DNA of 64,000 nt from Duganella sp. BuS-21 (lineage in GTDB: Bacteria; Pseudomonadota; Gammaproteobacteria; Burkholderiales; Burkholderiaceae_D), in assembly GCA_041874725.1 (NCBI GenBank), contig CP097466.1, positions 744,001 to 808,000 of the forward strand, written 5' to 3'. Below the pieces are notes generated by a model. That model was given only the letters and a program-made list of their open reading frames with translations. It had not been told where the DNA came from and did not search any database. The translations under genes were made by a program, and so were the position numbers. Shown piece after piece: positions 49,883 through 58,765 of the stretch (positions are counted from its first letter, which is position 1; each line of letters starts with the position of its first letter).

Positions 49883-50500
49883 TTATTTGCTGCCGTCCTG
49901 GCGCAGCAACTGCGACATGTACTGCGGCGTGATGCCGAGGAAGGACGCCACCACTTTCTGCGAGATGCGCTGCTCCAGCCCCGGGTACTCGCGGCGGAAG
50001 GCGTTCAGGCGGCCCTGCGCCGGCGAGGCGTTCAGGTACAGGCGGCGGCTCTGGTCGAGAATGCTGCGCTGGGCGGCCGCCAGGTAGTAGTCGCGCAGGT
50101 GGCTGTGCTGCGCATACAGCGCATTGACTTCGGACCAGTCCAGGCGGTAGCCGTGGATGGCGGTCTCGGCCACCACGAAGTTCAGCGCCGGATGGGCGTC
50201 GCGCGAACGCAGCAGGTCGTCGTGCGCGGCCACCGGCTCGCCGTCGGTCTGGAAGTGCAGCGTGACTTCGTTGCCGGCCTCGGTGATGAACCCGGTGCGT
50301 GCCACGCCGCTATGCAGCCAGTGCACATATTGCGCCGGCGTGCCGATGCGCTGCATATACTCGCCCTTGCGCATGCTGAAGGGCGCGGCCAGCGGCGCCA
50401 GCAGGCGCGACGCTTCATCGTACAGTTCTGGGGTGACGCCGTAGCGGCGTGAAACGGCTTCGCGGTATTTCGCGCGATGTTCTAGGAATGTGTTGCTCAT
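49883..50500 (-). CDS. Crp/Fnr-family transcriptional regulator
   Basis: The 205-residue protein has an N-terminal cyclic-nucleotide-binding-like beta roll (residues about 25-130; HSGVARTGFITEAGNEVTLH, FQTDGEPVAAHDDLL). The C-terminal helix-turn-helix is short (RISQKVVASFLGITPQYMSQ, about 178-197). The cysteines that hold the Fnr iron-sulfur cluster are absent. The conserved cAMP-contact arginine/serine pair is not obvious, so the ligand is unknown. The gene converges with panD across the duplicated terminator. Confidence 0.88.
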   Translation of the reverse strand: MSNTFLEHRAKYREAVSRRYGVTPELYDEASRLLAPLAAPFSMRKGEYMQRIGTPAQYVHWLHSGVARTGFITEAGNEVTLHFQTDGEPVAAHDDLLRSRDAHPALNFVVAETAIHGYRLDWSEVNALYAQHSHLRDYYLAAAQRSILDQSRRLYLNASPAQGRLNAFRREYPGLEQRISQKVVASFLGITPQYMSQLLRQDGSK

Positions 50501-50787
50501 GACTCAGTGATTTAGGAGTGCGGTTGGCCGAACGGACAATGTTGTATTTAAAATCCCGCTATGTAAACGGCCGTACAAAACGAATGGCGAAGTGTAAACG
50601 TTTTCACACGGGGCGGTGCAATATTTGTTGCAAATTAGAATGCAAATTAAAATATATTTTAAATTTAAAGTAGTTGAAGAAGTGTTGGAATCGCGCTCAA
50701 GCTGCGGCCCAGTCTAGTCGTTTCATCCTGGTTTGGCGTTACTATAGAAGAACAATTTAGAAGAACAATTCGATACAGGAGACTGGC
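50501..50787. promoter_or_regulatory. AT-rich divergent spacer between the Crp-type and receptor genes
   Basis: This 287-base gap is much richer in A/T than its surroundings, especially 50610-50690. It contains a direct repeat of TGCAAATTA (50629-50637 and 50641-50649, 12-base period), a near-palindrome GTGTAAACGTTTTCACAC (50592-50609), and a 12-base direct repeat AGAAGAACAATT (50746-50757 and 50759-50770) just before the receptor gene. I see no clear flagellar sigma-28 promoter. Confidence 0.4.
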
Positions 50788-52386
50788 ATGAAAATCTCTG
50801 ATCTCAGCATAGGCAGGCGCATGGCGTTCGGCTTTGCAGTCATCCTGGCCATCCTGATCCTGAATACCGGCCTCGGCATCTACCGCCTGCAAGGCGTGGC
50901 CGAATCGACCCGCGCCATGATGGCGCTGCCGCTGGCCAAGGAGCGCCTGATCTCGGATTGGTACCGCATGGTGTACGCCGGCATCCGCCGCACCACCGCC
51001 GTGGCCAGGAGCGCCGACCCGTCGCTGGCCACCTTCTTTGCCGAGGAAGCCAAGACCGCCACCGCCTTCTCGCAGGGCCTGATCAAGAAAATCGAAGCGC
51101 TGTCCGGCGACGGCGACAAGCAGCTGATGGAACAGCTGGTGGCAACCCGCAAGATCTACGTCAGCTCGCGCGACGGCCTGATGAAGGCCAAGGCCGCCGG
51201 CGACGCCGCCGAAGCCACGCGCCTGCTGGAGCAGGTCTACCTGCCGTCGTCCAAGGTCTACGAGGGCATGCTGCAGCGCATCCTCGACCATCAGCGCAAG
51301 GAGATCGACGCCGCCGCCGTGCGCATCGAAGCGGTGGCCGAGAGCAGTCGCAACCAACTGGCCCTGCTGGCGGTGCTGGTGGTGGGCTTCGGCGTCAGCT
51401 TCTCGTGGTGGCTCACCAGCGGCATCACCCGCCCCATCAACGAGGCGGTGGCGCTGGCCCAGTGCGTGGCCGAGGGCGACCTGGTCGATCACAGCCACCG
51501 TGCGCCCAGCGACTACAGCAAGGATGAGCCGGGCAAGCTGCTGCATGCGCTCAACCGCATGTCGTCCAGCCTGGTGCGCATCGTCGGCGACGTGCGCAGC
51601 GGCACCGACACCATCAGCACCGCCTCCTCGGAAATCGCCGCCGGCAACCTGGACCTGTCCTCGCGCACCGAGCAGCAGGCCAGCTCGCTGGAGGAAACCG
51701 CCGCCTCGATGGAGCAGCTGACCGGCACCGTCAAGCAGAACGCCGAGAACGCGCGCCAGGCCAAGCAGCTGGCGGCCAAGGCCGCCGAGGTGGCGCAGCG
51801 CGGCGGCGCTGAAGTGGCCGACGTGGTGCAGACCATGGCCTCGATCGATGCCTCGTCGAAGAAGATCGTCGACATCATCGGCGTCATCGATGGCATCGCC
51901 TTCCAGACCAATATCCTGGCCTTGAACGCGGCGGTGGAAGCGGCGCGCGCCGGCGAGCAGGGGCGCGGCTTCGCGGTGGTGGCTTCCGAGGTGCGCAGCC
52001 TGGCGCAGCGCTCGGCCAGCGCCGCCAAGGAAATCAAAACGCTGATCGACGATTCGGTCGGCAAGGTGGAAACGGGCACGCGCCTGGTGGGCCGCGCCGG
52101 CAGCACCATGGAGGAGGTGGTGGGCAGCATCCACCGGGTGACCGCCATCATGGCCGAGATCAGCAACGCCAGCATCGAACAGACCCACGGCATCGAGCAA
52201 ATCAACCTGGCCATCGCGCAGATGGACCATGTGACGCAGCAGAACGCGGCGCTGGTGGAACAGGCGGCCGCCGCCGCCGGCTCGATGCAGGAGCAGGCCG
52301 CCCTGCTGGCCGGCGCAGTCAGCATCTTCAAGCTGGAAGCGGTGCAGCCGGCCCTGCGCGGACCGGCCGGAACGCTGCCGGCCTAG
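50788..52386 (+). CDS. Methyl-accepting chemotaxis protein (first receptor)
   Basis: The 532-residue receptor has a first membrane helix (about 12-30), a periplasmic four-helix-bundle sensor (about 35-190), and a second helix ([20 protein letters not shown], 191-210). HAMP and a cytoplasmic signalling coiled coil follow. The hairpin tip is [20 protein letters not shown], with [19 protein letters not shown] after it. Glu/Gln-rich methylation heptads flank the tip. No C-terminal CheR-tethering pentapeptide is present. It opens the chemosensory cluster but is separated from the next gene by a 296-base gap (52387-52682) in which I see no gene. Ligand unknown. Confidence 0.94.
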   Translation: MKISDLSIGRRMAFGFAVILAILILNTGLGIYRLQGVAESTRAMMALPLAKERLISDWYRMVYAGIRRTTAVARSADPSLATFFAEEAKTATAFSQGLIKKIEALSGDGDKQLMEQLVATRKIYVSSRDGLMKAKAAGDAAEATRLLEQVYLPSSKVYEGMLQRILDHQRKEIDAAAVRIEAVAESSRNQLALLAVLVVGFGVSFSWWLTSGITRPINEAVALAQCVAEGDLVDHSHRAPSDYSKDEPGKLLHALNRMSSSLVRIVGDVRSGTDTISTASSEIAAGNLDLSSRTEQQASSLEETAASMEQLTGTVKQNAENARQAKQLAAKAAEVAQRGGAEVADVVQTMASIDASSKKIVDIIGVIDGIAFQTNILALNAAVEAARAGEQGRGFAVVASEVRSLAQRSASAAKEIKTLIDDSVGKVETGTRLVGRAGSTMEEVVGSIHRVTAIMAEISNASIEQTHGIEQINLAIAQMDHVTQQNAALVEQAAAAAGSMQEQAALLAGAVSIFKLEAVQPALRGPAGTLPA

Positions 52387-52682
52387 CGTGGATTGCGTTC
52401 TGCGCAATCTTGGCAATTCGACCGTGCCCAGGAGGGAAGTTCGCCCTTCGGCGGGCGGTGTCCACGGCGCATGTGATGCAGTTGCGCAACAAACGGCGGG
52501 CAAGATGCATCTCGTTGAAAACAAGGCAGCCCTTTGCCGGCAAGGCTCGCCGCTGGCGGAATACAGCTACATTAACTTCATGTAATTGCCTTGCCGTGCC
52601 ATTTTGCGGCGCTCAAGCGTGAAACTACAGATACAATGGTTTTACCTTTCGCCGCACTGAACGAGCGGAGTTTGTTGGGGAC

Positions 52683-53867
52683 ATGAGAACGATAACGAGG
52701 TGGCATCCAGTGAATCTACATAGCAAAATGCTAGTGCCGTTGGCCTTGGCCGGCGCCGGTGCCTTGGGCACCGTGGTTGCCGGCTGGAGCGCGTGGGGGG
52801 GGTACACCCTGATCTGGGCGGCGCTGCTGCTCGGCGCCGCCGCCTGGCTGGCGCGCCCGTCCAGCGTGGGTTTCGGCACTTCCGGCGCCACCGGCGACAA
52901 CGCCATGATCGACGACTACCTGGCCGCGCGCGAACGCTTCGGCGACGCCGTGCTGCCGGTGTGGTGCCGGCATATCGAAAACTCGCGCACGCAGATGGAG
53001 GAGGCGGTGTCCGACCTGGCGTCGCGCTTTTCCAGCATCGTCGACAAGCTCGACAACGCGGTGCATGTCTCCAGCGCCAACAAGCAGGGCGGCAGCTCGA
53101 TGACCGAATTGTTCGCGCACAGCGAACAGCAACTCGGCTCGGTGGTGACGTCGATGAAATCGGCAATGTCGTCGAAGCAGGCCATGCTGGCGCAGATCAA
53201 GGACCTCGAACGCTTCACGCGCGAACTGCGCGGCATGGCCGAAGGCGTGGCCAGCATCGCCGCGCAAACCAATCTGCTGGCGCTGAACGCGGCCATCGAG
53301 GCGGCGCGCGCCGGCCCGGCGGGACGCGGCTTCGCGGTGGTGGCGCAAGAGGTGCGCCAGTTGTCGATGCGCTCGGCCGACACCGGCAAGGAAATCACCA
53401 ACCGCGTCGGCCTGATCAGCAGCGCCATCCTGGCCGCCAGCCAACTGGCCGACCAGTCGAGCGAGGCGGAAGGCAAATCGATGCAGTCGGCCGAAGGCAT
53501 GATCGAAGGCGTGCTCCATGAATTCCGCCAGATGACCGACACGCTGGTGCAGTCGTCCGAGTTGCTCAAGCAGGAGAGTATCGGCATCCAGGGCGAGGTG
53601 GGCGAGGCGCTGGTGCAGCTGCAGTTCCAGGACCGCGTCAGCCAGGTGATGGCGCACGTGCGCGAAAACATGGAGCGCCTGCCGGCGCTGTTGCGCGAGA
53701 ACCGCGACCTCTACGCGTCCGGCGGCGGACTCGAACCGCTCGATCCCGACCGTCTGCTGCACGAGCTGCAGAAGACCTATGCCATGGCGGAAGAGCATGC
53801 GGTGCACGGCGGCGCCAGGCTGGCCGCGCCGGCCGCCGCGCAAGCCGATGAGATCACTTTTTTCTAG
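52683..53867 (+). CDS. Receptor-like membrane protein with signalling tip and CheZ-like motif
   Basis: The 394-residue protein has two close N-terminal membrane helices (about 17-35 and 40-57), with no periplasmic sensor and no HAMP. A short coiled coil carries the chemoreceptor tip [20 protein letters not shown] followed by [19 protein letters not shown] (about 196-245). The C-terminal part contains [19 protein letters not shown], with D317 and Q321 spaced like the catalytic Asp and Gln of the CheY phosphatase CheZ (FQD-x3-QV). It ends in DEITFF. It lies 13 bases before a CheY gene. A signalling role as receptor, phosphatase or both is inferred. A GTG at 52713 is an alternative start. Confidence 0.75.
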   Translation: MRTITRWHPVNLHSKMLVPLALAGAGALGTVVAGWSAWGGYTLIWAALLLGAAAWLARPSSVGFGTSGATGDNAMIDDYLAARERFGDAVLPVWCRHIENSRTQMEEAVSDLASRFSSIVDKLDNAVHVSSANKQGGSSMTELFAHSEQQLGSVVTSMKSAMSSKQAMLAQIKDLERFTRELRGMAEGVASIAAQTNLLALNAAIEAARAGPAGRGFAVVAQEVRQLSMRSADTGKEITNRVGLISSAILAASQLADQSSEAEGKSMQSAEGMIEGVLHEFRQMTDTLVQSSELLKQESIGIQGEVGEALVQLQFQDRVSQVMAHVRENMERLPALLRENRDLYASGGGLEPLDPDRLLHELQKTYAMAEEHAVHGGARLAAPAAAQADEITFF

Positions 53868-53880
53868 AGGTAGTTAAGTT

Positions 53881-54249
53881 ATGGCAAAAACCATTATGGT
53901 GGTCGACGATTCGGCCTCCTTGCGACAAGTGGTCGGCATCGCGCTCAAGGGCGCCGGCTACGACGTGATCGAAGGCCGCGACGGCGTCGATGCCCTGTCC
54001 AAGTGCACCGGCCAGAAAATCCATCTGGTGGTGTGCGACGTCAACATGCCCAATATGGACGGCATCACCTTCGTGCGCCAATTCAAGCAGCTGCCCAACT
54101 ACAAGTTCACGCCGGTGATCATGCTCACCACCGAATCGCAGGAGAGCAAGAAGGAAGAGGGCAAGGCGGCCGGCGCCAAGGCGTGGGTGGTCAAGCCGTT
54201 CAAGCCGGAAGTGCTGCTGGGCGCTGTCGCCAAGCTGGTCCTGCCCTGA
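53881..54249 (+). CDS. cheY: CheY-like single-domain response regulator
   Basis: The 122-residue receiver has the acidic pocket D9-D10 (VVDDSAS), phosphoacceptor D53 (VCDVNMPNMDG), the conserved Thr in MLTTES and the Lys in VVKPFKPE. It has no output domain, so it acts by binding a partner such as a flagellar motor or another protein. It lies 13 bases after the receptor-like gene with the CheZ motif and 24 bases before the STAS gene. CheA encoded downstream is the probable kinase. Confidence 0.94.
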   Translation: MAKTIMVVDDSASLRQVVGIALKGAGYDVIEGRDGVDALSKCTGQKIHLVVCDVNMPNMDGITFVRQFKQLPNYKFTPVIMLTTESQESKKEEGKAAGAKAWVVKPFKPEVLLGAVAKLVLP

Positions 54250-54273
54250 TCAACCGAGTCCACGGAGACCGCC

Positions 54274-54570
54274 ATGGCCGATGATGTCACACGTATTTCC
54301 ATCGACGGCGAGCTGAACATCTATCGCGCCGCCGACCTGAAAGTCACCGTACTGGAGGCGCTGCGCAAGACGCGCGTGCTGGAAATCGATCTGTCCGGCG
54401 TGACCGAACTCGATACCGCCGGCCTGCAGGTGCTGATGCTGGCCAAGCAGGCCGCCGCCGCCGACCAGCGCGAGCTGCGCCTGCTGCAGCATAGCCCGGC
54501 TGTGCTGGACATCTTTGAGATGCTCGATCTCGGCGCCTTCTTCGGCGACGCCGTGCTGATCCACGCCTGA
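54274..54570 (+). CDS. STAS-domain protein (anti-anti-sigma-like)
   Basis: The 98-residue protein is a single STAS domain: RISIDGELNIYRAADLKVTV, then LEIDLSGVTELDTAGLQVLM. The Thr in DTAGLQ takes the place of the Ser/Thr that is phosphorylated in SpoIIAA-type proteins. STAS proteins usually switch by binding a kinase or regulator. No serine kinase gene is nearby. Its place between the CheY and CheA genes (13 bases before cheA) suggests it takes part in this pathway. Confidence 0.88.
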   Translation: MADDVTRISIDGELNIYRAADLKVTVLEALRKTRVLEIDLSGVTELDTAGLQVLMLAKQAAAADQRELRLLQHSPAVLDIFEMLDLGAFFGDAVLIHA

Positions 54571-54583
54571 CAAGGGAAGAGCC

Positions 54584-56776
54584 ATGAACCTGGACGAAGC
54601 GCTACAGACATTTATCGCCGAAAGCCGCGAGCTGCTTGAAGAGATGGAGAACGCGCTGCTCAACGTCGACCTGGCCGGCGACCAGGGCGAGGCGATCAAC
54701 GCCATCTTCCGCGCCGCCCATACCATCAAGGGCTCGGCCGGCCTGTTCAGCCTGGACCACATCGTCGGCTTCACCCACGTGGTCGAGAGCCTGCTCGACA
54801 AGGTGCGCGACGGCAGCGTGGTGCTCAACGATGAAATGGTGGTGCTGCTGCTGTCCTGTTGCGACTACCTGTCCGGCCTGACCGACGGCCTGGCCGCCGG
54901 CCAGACCGAGCAAGACCCCGACACCGCGCCCGAAGGCGAGATGCTGCAGCAACAGCTGCGCCGCCACATGGACGGCGACGCCGCTTCGGCCCATGCGGCC
55001 ATCCCCGGCGTGCCGCTGCTGCAGGCGCAGCAGGAGCCGGGCGTACACCGCATCGACGCCGAGCGCCTCGATCAACGGCGCAACGACTTCTGGCACATCT
55101 CGCTGCGCTTCGGCCGCGAAGTGCTGCAGAACGGCATGGACCCGATCGCCTTCCTGCGCTACCTGTCCAAGCTGGGCCGCATCGTCGGCATCGCCACGCT
55201 GCCCGACGCGCTGCCGGCGGCCGACGAGATGGACGCCGAACTGTGTTACCTCGGTTTTGAAATCGCCTTCGACAGCAACGCCGACCGCGACGCCATCGCC
55301 GGTGTGTTCGAGTTCGTGCAGGACGACTGCGAGATCCGCATCCTGCCGCCGCACAGCAAGGTGTCCGAGTATGTGAATCTGATCCGCACCCTGCCGGAAC
55401 GCGACGCCCGCCTGGGCGAGATCCTGGTGCGTTGCGGCAGCGTGACCCAGCAGGAGCTCGACGACGCGCTGCAGCAGCAGTCCAATCCCGACAACCGCGC
55501 CGAGGACGCGCCGCCGCAGCAGCTGGGCTGCATTCTGGTCGGCGCCGGCAACGTGCCGCCGGTGGTGGTGGAGGCGGCACTGGCCAAGCAGAAGCAGGTC
55601 AGCGACCAGAAGGCGCAGGAGAGCCGCTCGATCCGTGTGGATTCCGACAAGCTCGATCGCCTGATCGACCTGGTGGGCGAACTGATCATCGCCGGCGCGC
55701 GCGCCAGCATGATCGGCCAGCATATCCAGAACGTCGAGCTGCTCGAATGCACGTCGACCCTGACCGGGCTGGTGGAGGACGTGCGCGACGCCGCGCTGGA
55801 GCTGCGCATGGTCAAGATCGGCGCCACCTTCAACCGCTTCCAGCGCGTGGTGCACGACGTCGCGCGCGAACTCGGCAAGGACATCGGCCTGATCGTCGAC
55901 GGCGAGGATTCGGAACTCGACAAGACCGTGGTGGAAAAGATCGGCGATCCGCTGATGCACCTGGTGCGCAACGCCATGGACCACGGCATCGAGCCGGCTG
56001 AAGTGCGGGTGGCCGCCGGCAAGCCGGCCAAGGGCATGATCAAGCTGAACGCCTTCCACGAATCGGGCAGCATCGTGATCGAGGTGAGCGACGACGGCGG
56101 TGGGCTGCGCAAGGAAAAGATCCTGGCCAAGGCGGTCGAGCGCGGGCTGGTGGACGCCGACCGCAAGCTGAGCGACAGCGAAATCTACAACCTGATTTTC
56201 GAAGCCGGTTTTTCCACCGCCGAGAAGATCACCAACCTATCCGGGCGCGGCGTCGGCATGGACGTGGTCAAGCGCAACATCACGGCGCTGCGCGGCAGCG
56301 TCGACGTCGGCAGCCGCGAAGGGCAGGGCACCACCGTCACCGTGCGCCTGCCGCTGACCCTGGCCATCATCGACGGCTTCCTGGTGCAGGTGGGATCGTC
56401 GGTGTTCGTCATCCCGCTCGACATGATCGAGGAATGCATCGAGTACGCCACCGAGCCGGGCCAGGACTACACCAATCTGCGCGGCCAGGTGCTGCCGCTG
56501 GTGCGCCTGCGCGCGCTGTTCCGCATCGAGGGCGCGGCCACGCGGCGCGAGAGCATCGTGGTGCTCAAGTTCGGCAACCACCGCGCCGGCCTGGTGGTCG
56601 ACACCCTGCTGGGCGAATTCCAGACCGTGATCAAGCCGCTCAGCCCGATGTTCAGCGAAGTCAAATGCATCAGCGGTTCGACCATTCTCGGCAGTGGCGA
56701 AGTGGCGCTGATCCTGGACGTGTCGGCGCTGATGCACACCGTGGGCGGCAAGGGCGTCGTCGCCCTGGCAGCATAA
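54584..56776 (+). CDS. cheA: Chemotaxis histidine kinase CheA
   Basis: The 730-residue kinase begins with an HPt domain, phosphorylated at H46 (AAHTIKGSAGLF). A middle region follows with PIAFLRYLSKLGRIVGIATL (about 186-205), the acidic CheA-specific domain. Next are two short repeats of the GEILVRCG..TQQELDDAL type (about 280-345). The dimerization, ATPase and CheW-like domains complete it. The ATPase motifs are LVRNAMDHGIE, DDGGG and GRGVGMDVVKR. A separate CheY-binding P2 domain is not clear. It is the hub of the cluster: it should phosphorylate CheY, CheB and the receiver-EAL protein. Confidence 0.96.
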   Translation: MNLDEALQTFIAESRELLEEMENALLNVDLAGDQGEAINAIFRAAHTIKGSAGLFSLDHIVGFTHVVESLLDKVRDGSVVLNDEMVVLLLSCCDYLSGLTDGLAAGQTEQDPDTAPEGEMLQQQLRRHMDGDAASAHAAIPGVPLLQAQQEPGVHRIDAERLDQRRNDFWHISLRFGREVLQNGMDPIAFLRYLSKLGRIVGIATLPDALPAADEMDAELCYLGFEIAFDSNADRDAIAGVFEFVQDDCEIRILPPHSKVSEYVNLIRTLPERDARLGEILVRCGSVTQQELDDALQQQSNPDNRAEDAPPQQLGCILVGAGNVPPVVVEAALAKQKQVSDQKAQESRSIRVDSDKLDRLIDLVGELIIAGARASMIGQHIQNVELLECTSTLTGLVEDVRDAALELRMVKIGATFNRFQRVVHDVARELGKDIGLIVDGEDSELDKTVVEKIGDPLMHLVRNAMDHGIEPAEVRVAAGKPAKGMIKLNAFHESGSIVIEVSDDGGGLRKEKILAKAVERGLVDADRKLSDSEIYNLIFEAGFSTAEKITNLSGRGVGMDVVKRNITALRGSVDVGSREGQGTTVTVRLPLTLAIIDGFLVQVGSSVFVIPLDMIEECIEYATEPGQDYTNLRGQVLPLVRLRALFRIEGAATRRESIVVLKFGNHRAGLVVDTLLGEFQTVIKPLSPMFSEVKCISGSTILGSGEVALILDVSALMHTVGGKGVVALAA

Positions 56777-56791
56777 ACCGGAGAGGATGAA

Positions 56792-57424
56792 ATGAGTGCC
56801 GCAAACGAGGCCAATGTAGTCACGAATGTAGTCACGAATGTAGTCACGAATGTAGTCACATATGGCAGCAGTGCCATCGTCGCGCTGCAGAGCGGGAGCG
56901 CGCTGCCCAGCCAGTTCCTGACCTTCATGCTGGGCGAGGAACAGTACGCGGTGGGCATCCTGCACATCAAGGAGATCATCGAGTACGGCAGCCTGGCCAG
57001 CGTGCCGATGATGCCGGCCTGCGTGCGCGGCGTGATCAACCTGCGCGGCGCGGTGGTGCCGGTGATGGACCTGTCGGCCCGCTTCGGCCGCGCACCCAGC
57101 GTGATCGGCAAGCGCAGCTGCATCGTCATCGTCGAAACCAAGGGCGAGGACAGCGACAGCAAGCAGGTGCTCGGCATGCTGGTGGACGCGGTCAACGCGG
57201 TGGTGGAAATCGCCGCCGCCGACATCGAGCCGCCGCCCTCGTTCGGCACCCGCATCCGTCCCGACTTCATCGCCGGCATGGGCAAGCGCATCGAGAACAA
57301 CCGTGGCCGCTTCGTGATCCTGCTCGACATCGAGCGCGTGCTCTCGAGCGAGGAAATCGTCGACATGGCGCGCAGCACGGCTTCCGCCGCGATTGTCGCT
57401 ACCGCCGCCACCGCGGCAGCATGA
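56792..57424 (+). CDS. cheW: CheW adaptor protein with 12-bp tandem repeat in its N-terminus
   Basis: CheW links receptors to CheA. The 210-residue protein has the CheW fold (LTFMLGEEQYAVGILHIKEI, CVRGVINLRGAVVPVMDLSA, VLGMLVDAVNAVVEI). It carries an unusual N-terminus of about 35 residues containing NVVT four times in a row. This is encoded by a perfect 12-bp tandem repeat (56813-56860) in frame. The C-terminus has an Ala/Thr-rich tail. It lies 15 bases after cheA. A second cheW is at 62852. Confidence 0.95.
   Translation: MSAANEANVVTNVVTNVVTNVVTYGSSAIVALQSGSALPSQFLTFMLGEEQYAVGILHIKEIIEYGSLASVPMMPACVRGVINLRGAVVPVMDLSARFGRAPSVIGKRSCIVIVETKGEDSDSKQVLGMLVDAVNAVVEIAAADIEPPPSFGTRIRPDFIAGMGKRIENNRGRFVILLDIERVLSSEEIVDMARSTASAAIVATAATAAA
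56813..56860 (+). repeat. Four-copy 12-bp tandem repeat within cheW
   Basis: The unit AATGTAGTCACG occurs at 56813, 56825, 56837 and 56849, the last ending in CA instead of CG. It encodes NVVT per unit. Copy-number change by slippage would keep the reading frame. Confidence 0.95.
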
Positions 57425-57437
57425 CGGGCGGTGCACC

Positions 57438-58247
57438 ATGCCGGTAACCATGATCACCCAGCGCGAGTTTTCGCAGTTCCAGCGCTTCATCTACGATGCG
57501 GCGGGCATCACCATGGCCAACGGCAAGCAGGCGCTGGTCAGCGGCCGCCTGGCCAAGCGCCTGGCGCACTACCAACTCGACAGCTACGGCGACTACCTGC
57601 GCCTGCTGGAGAGCCGCGCGCAGCCGGCCGAGCTGCAGATGGCGGTCGACCTGCTGACCACCAACGAGACCTACTTCTTCCGCGAACCCAAGCACTTCGC
57701 GCTGCTGCGCGACCTGGCGCAGGAGGCGGCGGCCAAGAACCGCGGACTGCGCGTGTGGAGCGCCGCCAGTTCCAGCGGCGAAGAGCCGTACAGCATCGCC
57801 ATGGTGCTGGCCGACGCCATGGGCGAGGATGCCGCGTGGGAGGTGCTGGGCACCGACATCAGCACCCGCGTGCTGCACAGCGCGCGCCGTGGCCACTATC
57901 CGATGGAACGCGCGGCCCACATGCCGCAGGCCTACCTGAAGCGTTTCTGCCTGAAGGGGCAGGGCAGCGAAGCCGGCACCCTGCTGATCGAGCGCGGGCT
58001 GCGCCAGCGCGTGCAGTTCCAGCACTTGAACCTGAACGCGCCGCTGCCCAAGATCGGCAGCTTCGACGTGATCTTCCTGCGCAATGTGATGATTTACTTC
58101 AGCCTGGAGACCAAGCGCCAGGTGGTGGCGCGCCTGCTGGCGCAGCTGCGCCCGGGCGGCTATTTCCTGATCGGTCATTCGGAAACGCTGAACGACATCA
58201 ACGACAGCGTGACCGCCGTGGCGCCCTCGATTTATCGCAAGCCATGA
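57438..58247 (+). CDS. cheR: Chemotaxis protein methyltransferase CheR
   Basis: CheR methylates glutamates on the receptors using SAM. The 269-residue protein starts [20 protein letters not shown] at the ATG at 57438; the open frame upstream overlaps cheW and is not CheR-like. The N-terminal helical domain is followed by the SAM-binding domain: [42 protein letters not shown], and [12 protein letters not shown]. No TPR tail is present. The stop overlaps cheD by ATGA. The receptors here lack an NWETF-type pentapeptide, so it would act without tethering. Confidence 0.96.
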   Translation: MPVTMITQREFSQFQRFIYDAAGITMANGKQALVSGRLAKRLAHYQLDSYGDYLRLLESRAQPAELQMAVDLLTTNETYFFREPKHFALLRDLAQEAAAKNRGLRVWSAASSSGEEPYSIAMVLADAMGEDAAWEVLGTDISTRVLHSARRGHYPMERAAHMPQAYLKRFCLKGQGSEAGTLLIERGLRQRVQFQHLNLNAPLPKIGSFDVIFLRNVMIYFSLETKRQVVARLLAQLRPGGYFLIGHSETLNDINDSVTAVAPSIYRKP

Positions 58248-58765
58248 CTGCCGCCAAGCTGATCGATATCTTTCTGATGCCGGGCGAATTTTTCGTCGGC
58301 GATGCGCAGTACCGCGTGCGCACGCTGCTCGGCTCCTGCGTCTCGATCACGCTGTGGCACCCGGCGACGCGCATCGGCGCCATGTCGCATTTCCTGTTGC
58401 CCGGCCACGGCCGCCGCAAGCAGGACCGCCCGTCCGACAAGCCGGGCATGTACGGCGCCGACGCCATGCGCCTGATGGTGGAAGGCATGGCGCAGCACGG
58501 CGTGCCGCTGGCGCAGTGCCAGGGCAAGATCTTCGGCGGCGGCGCCATGTTCCCGCGCAGCGGCAAGGTGCGCGACATCGGCGCCCAGAACGGCGATTAC
58601 GCGCGCAGCATGTTGCAGCAGCACGGCGTACAAGTGGTGTCCGAGAGCCTGTTCGGCGAAGGACACCGTCAATTGATTTTCACCATCCGCAGCGGCGAGG
58701 TGTTGAGCCGCCAGGTTCCACCGGAACCGGCGTGGAGCAGCACAGGGACAGGAAACCAGGCATGA
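58244..58765 (+). CDS. cheD: Chemoreceptor glutamine deamidase CheD
   Basis: CheD deamidates glutamines on receptors, so it sets their methylation sites. The 173-residue protein has the active cysteine in [13 protein letters not shown] and the histidine in [22 protein letters not shown] and [13 protein letters not shown] follow. The start ATG overlaps the cheR stop (ATGA), and the stop overlaps the cheB start in the same way, so three genes are translationally coupled. No CheC gene is visible. Confidence 0.95.
   Translation: MTAAKLIDIFLMPGEFFVGDAQYRVRTLLGSCVSITLWHPATRIGAMSHFLLPGHGRRKQDRPSDKPGMYGADAMRLMVEGMAQHGVPLAQCQGKIFGGGAMFPRSGKVRDIGAQNGDYARSMLQQHGVQVVSESLFGEGHRQLIFTIRSGEVLSRQVPPEPAWSSTGTGNQA

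Noticed and set aside
50501..50787. A flagellar sigma-28 promoter before the first receptor
   Set aside because: I looked for TAAA with GCCGATAA at 15-base spacing and found no acceptable match here or before the later receptor genes.
52604..52637. A promoter before the receptor-like gene at 52683 (TTGCGG and TACAAT)
   Set aside because: The spacing is 22 bases, too long for sigma-70. The TACAAT alone is not enough.
52387..52682. A short gene in the 296-base gap after the first receptor
   Set aside because: Two short open frames exist in different frames, but neither has a start signal or family similarity.
56813..56860. A possible CRISPR-like repeat
   Set aside because: The units are 12 bases, contiguous without spacers, and lie in frame inside cheW. 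They are a coding tandem repeat.
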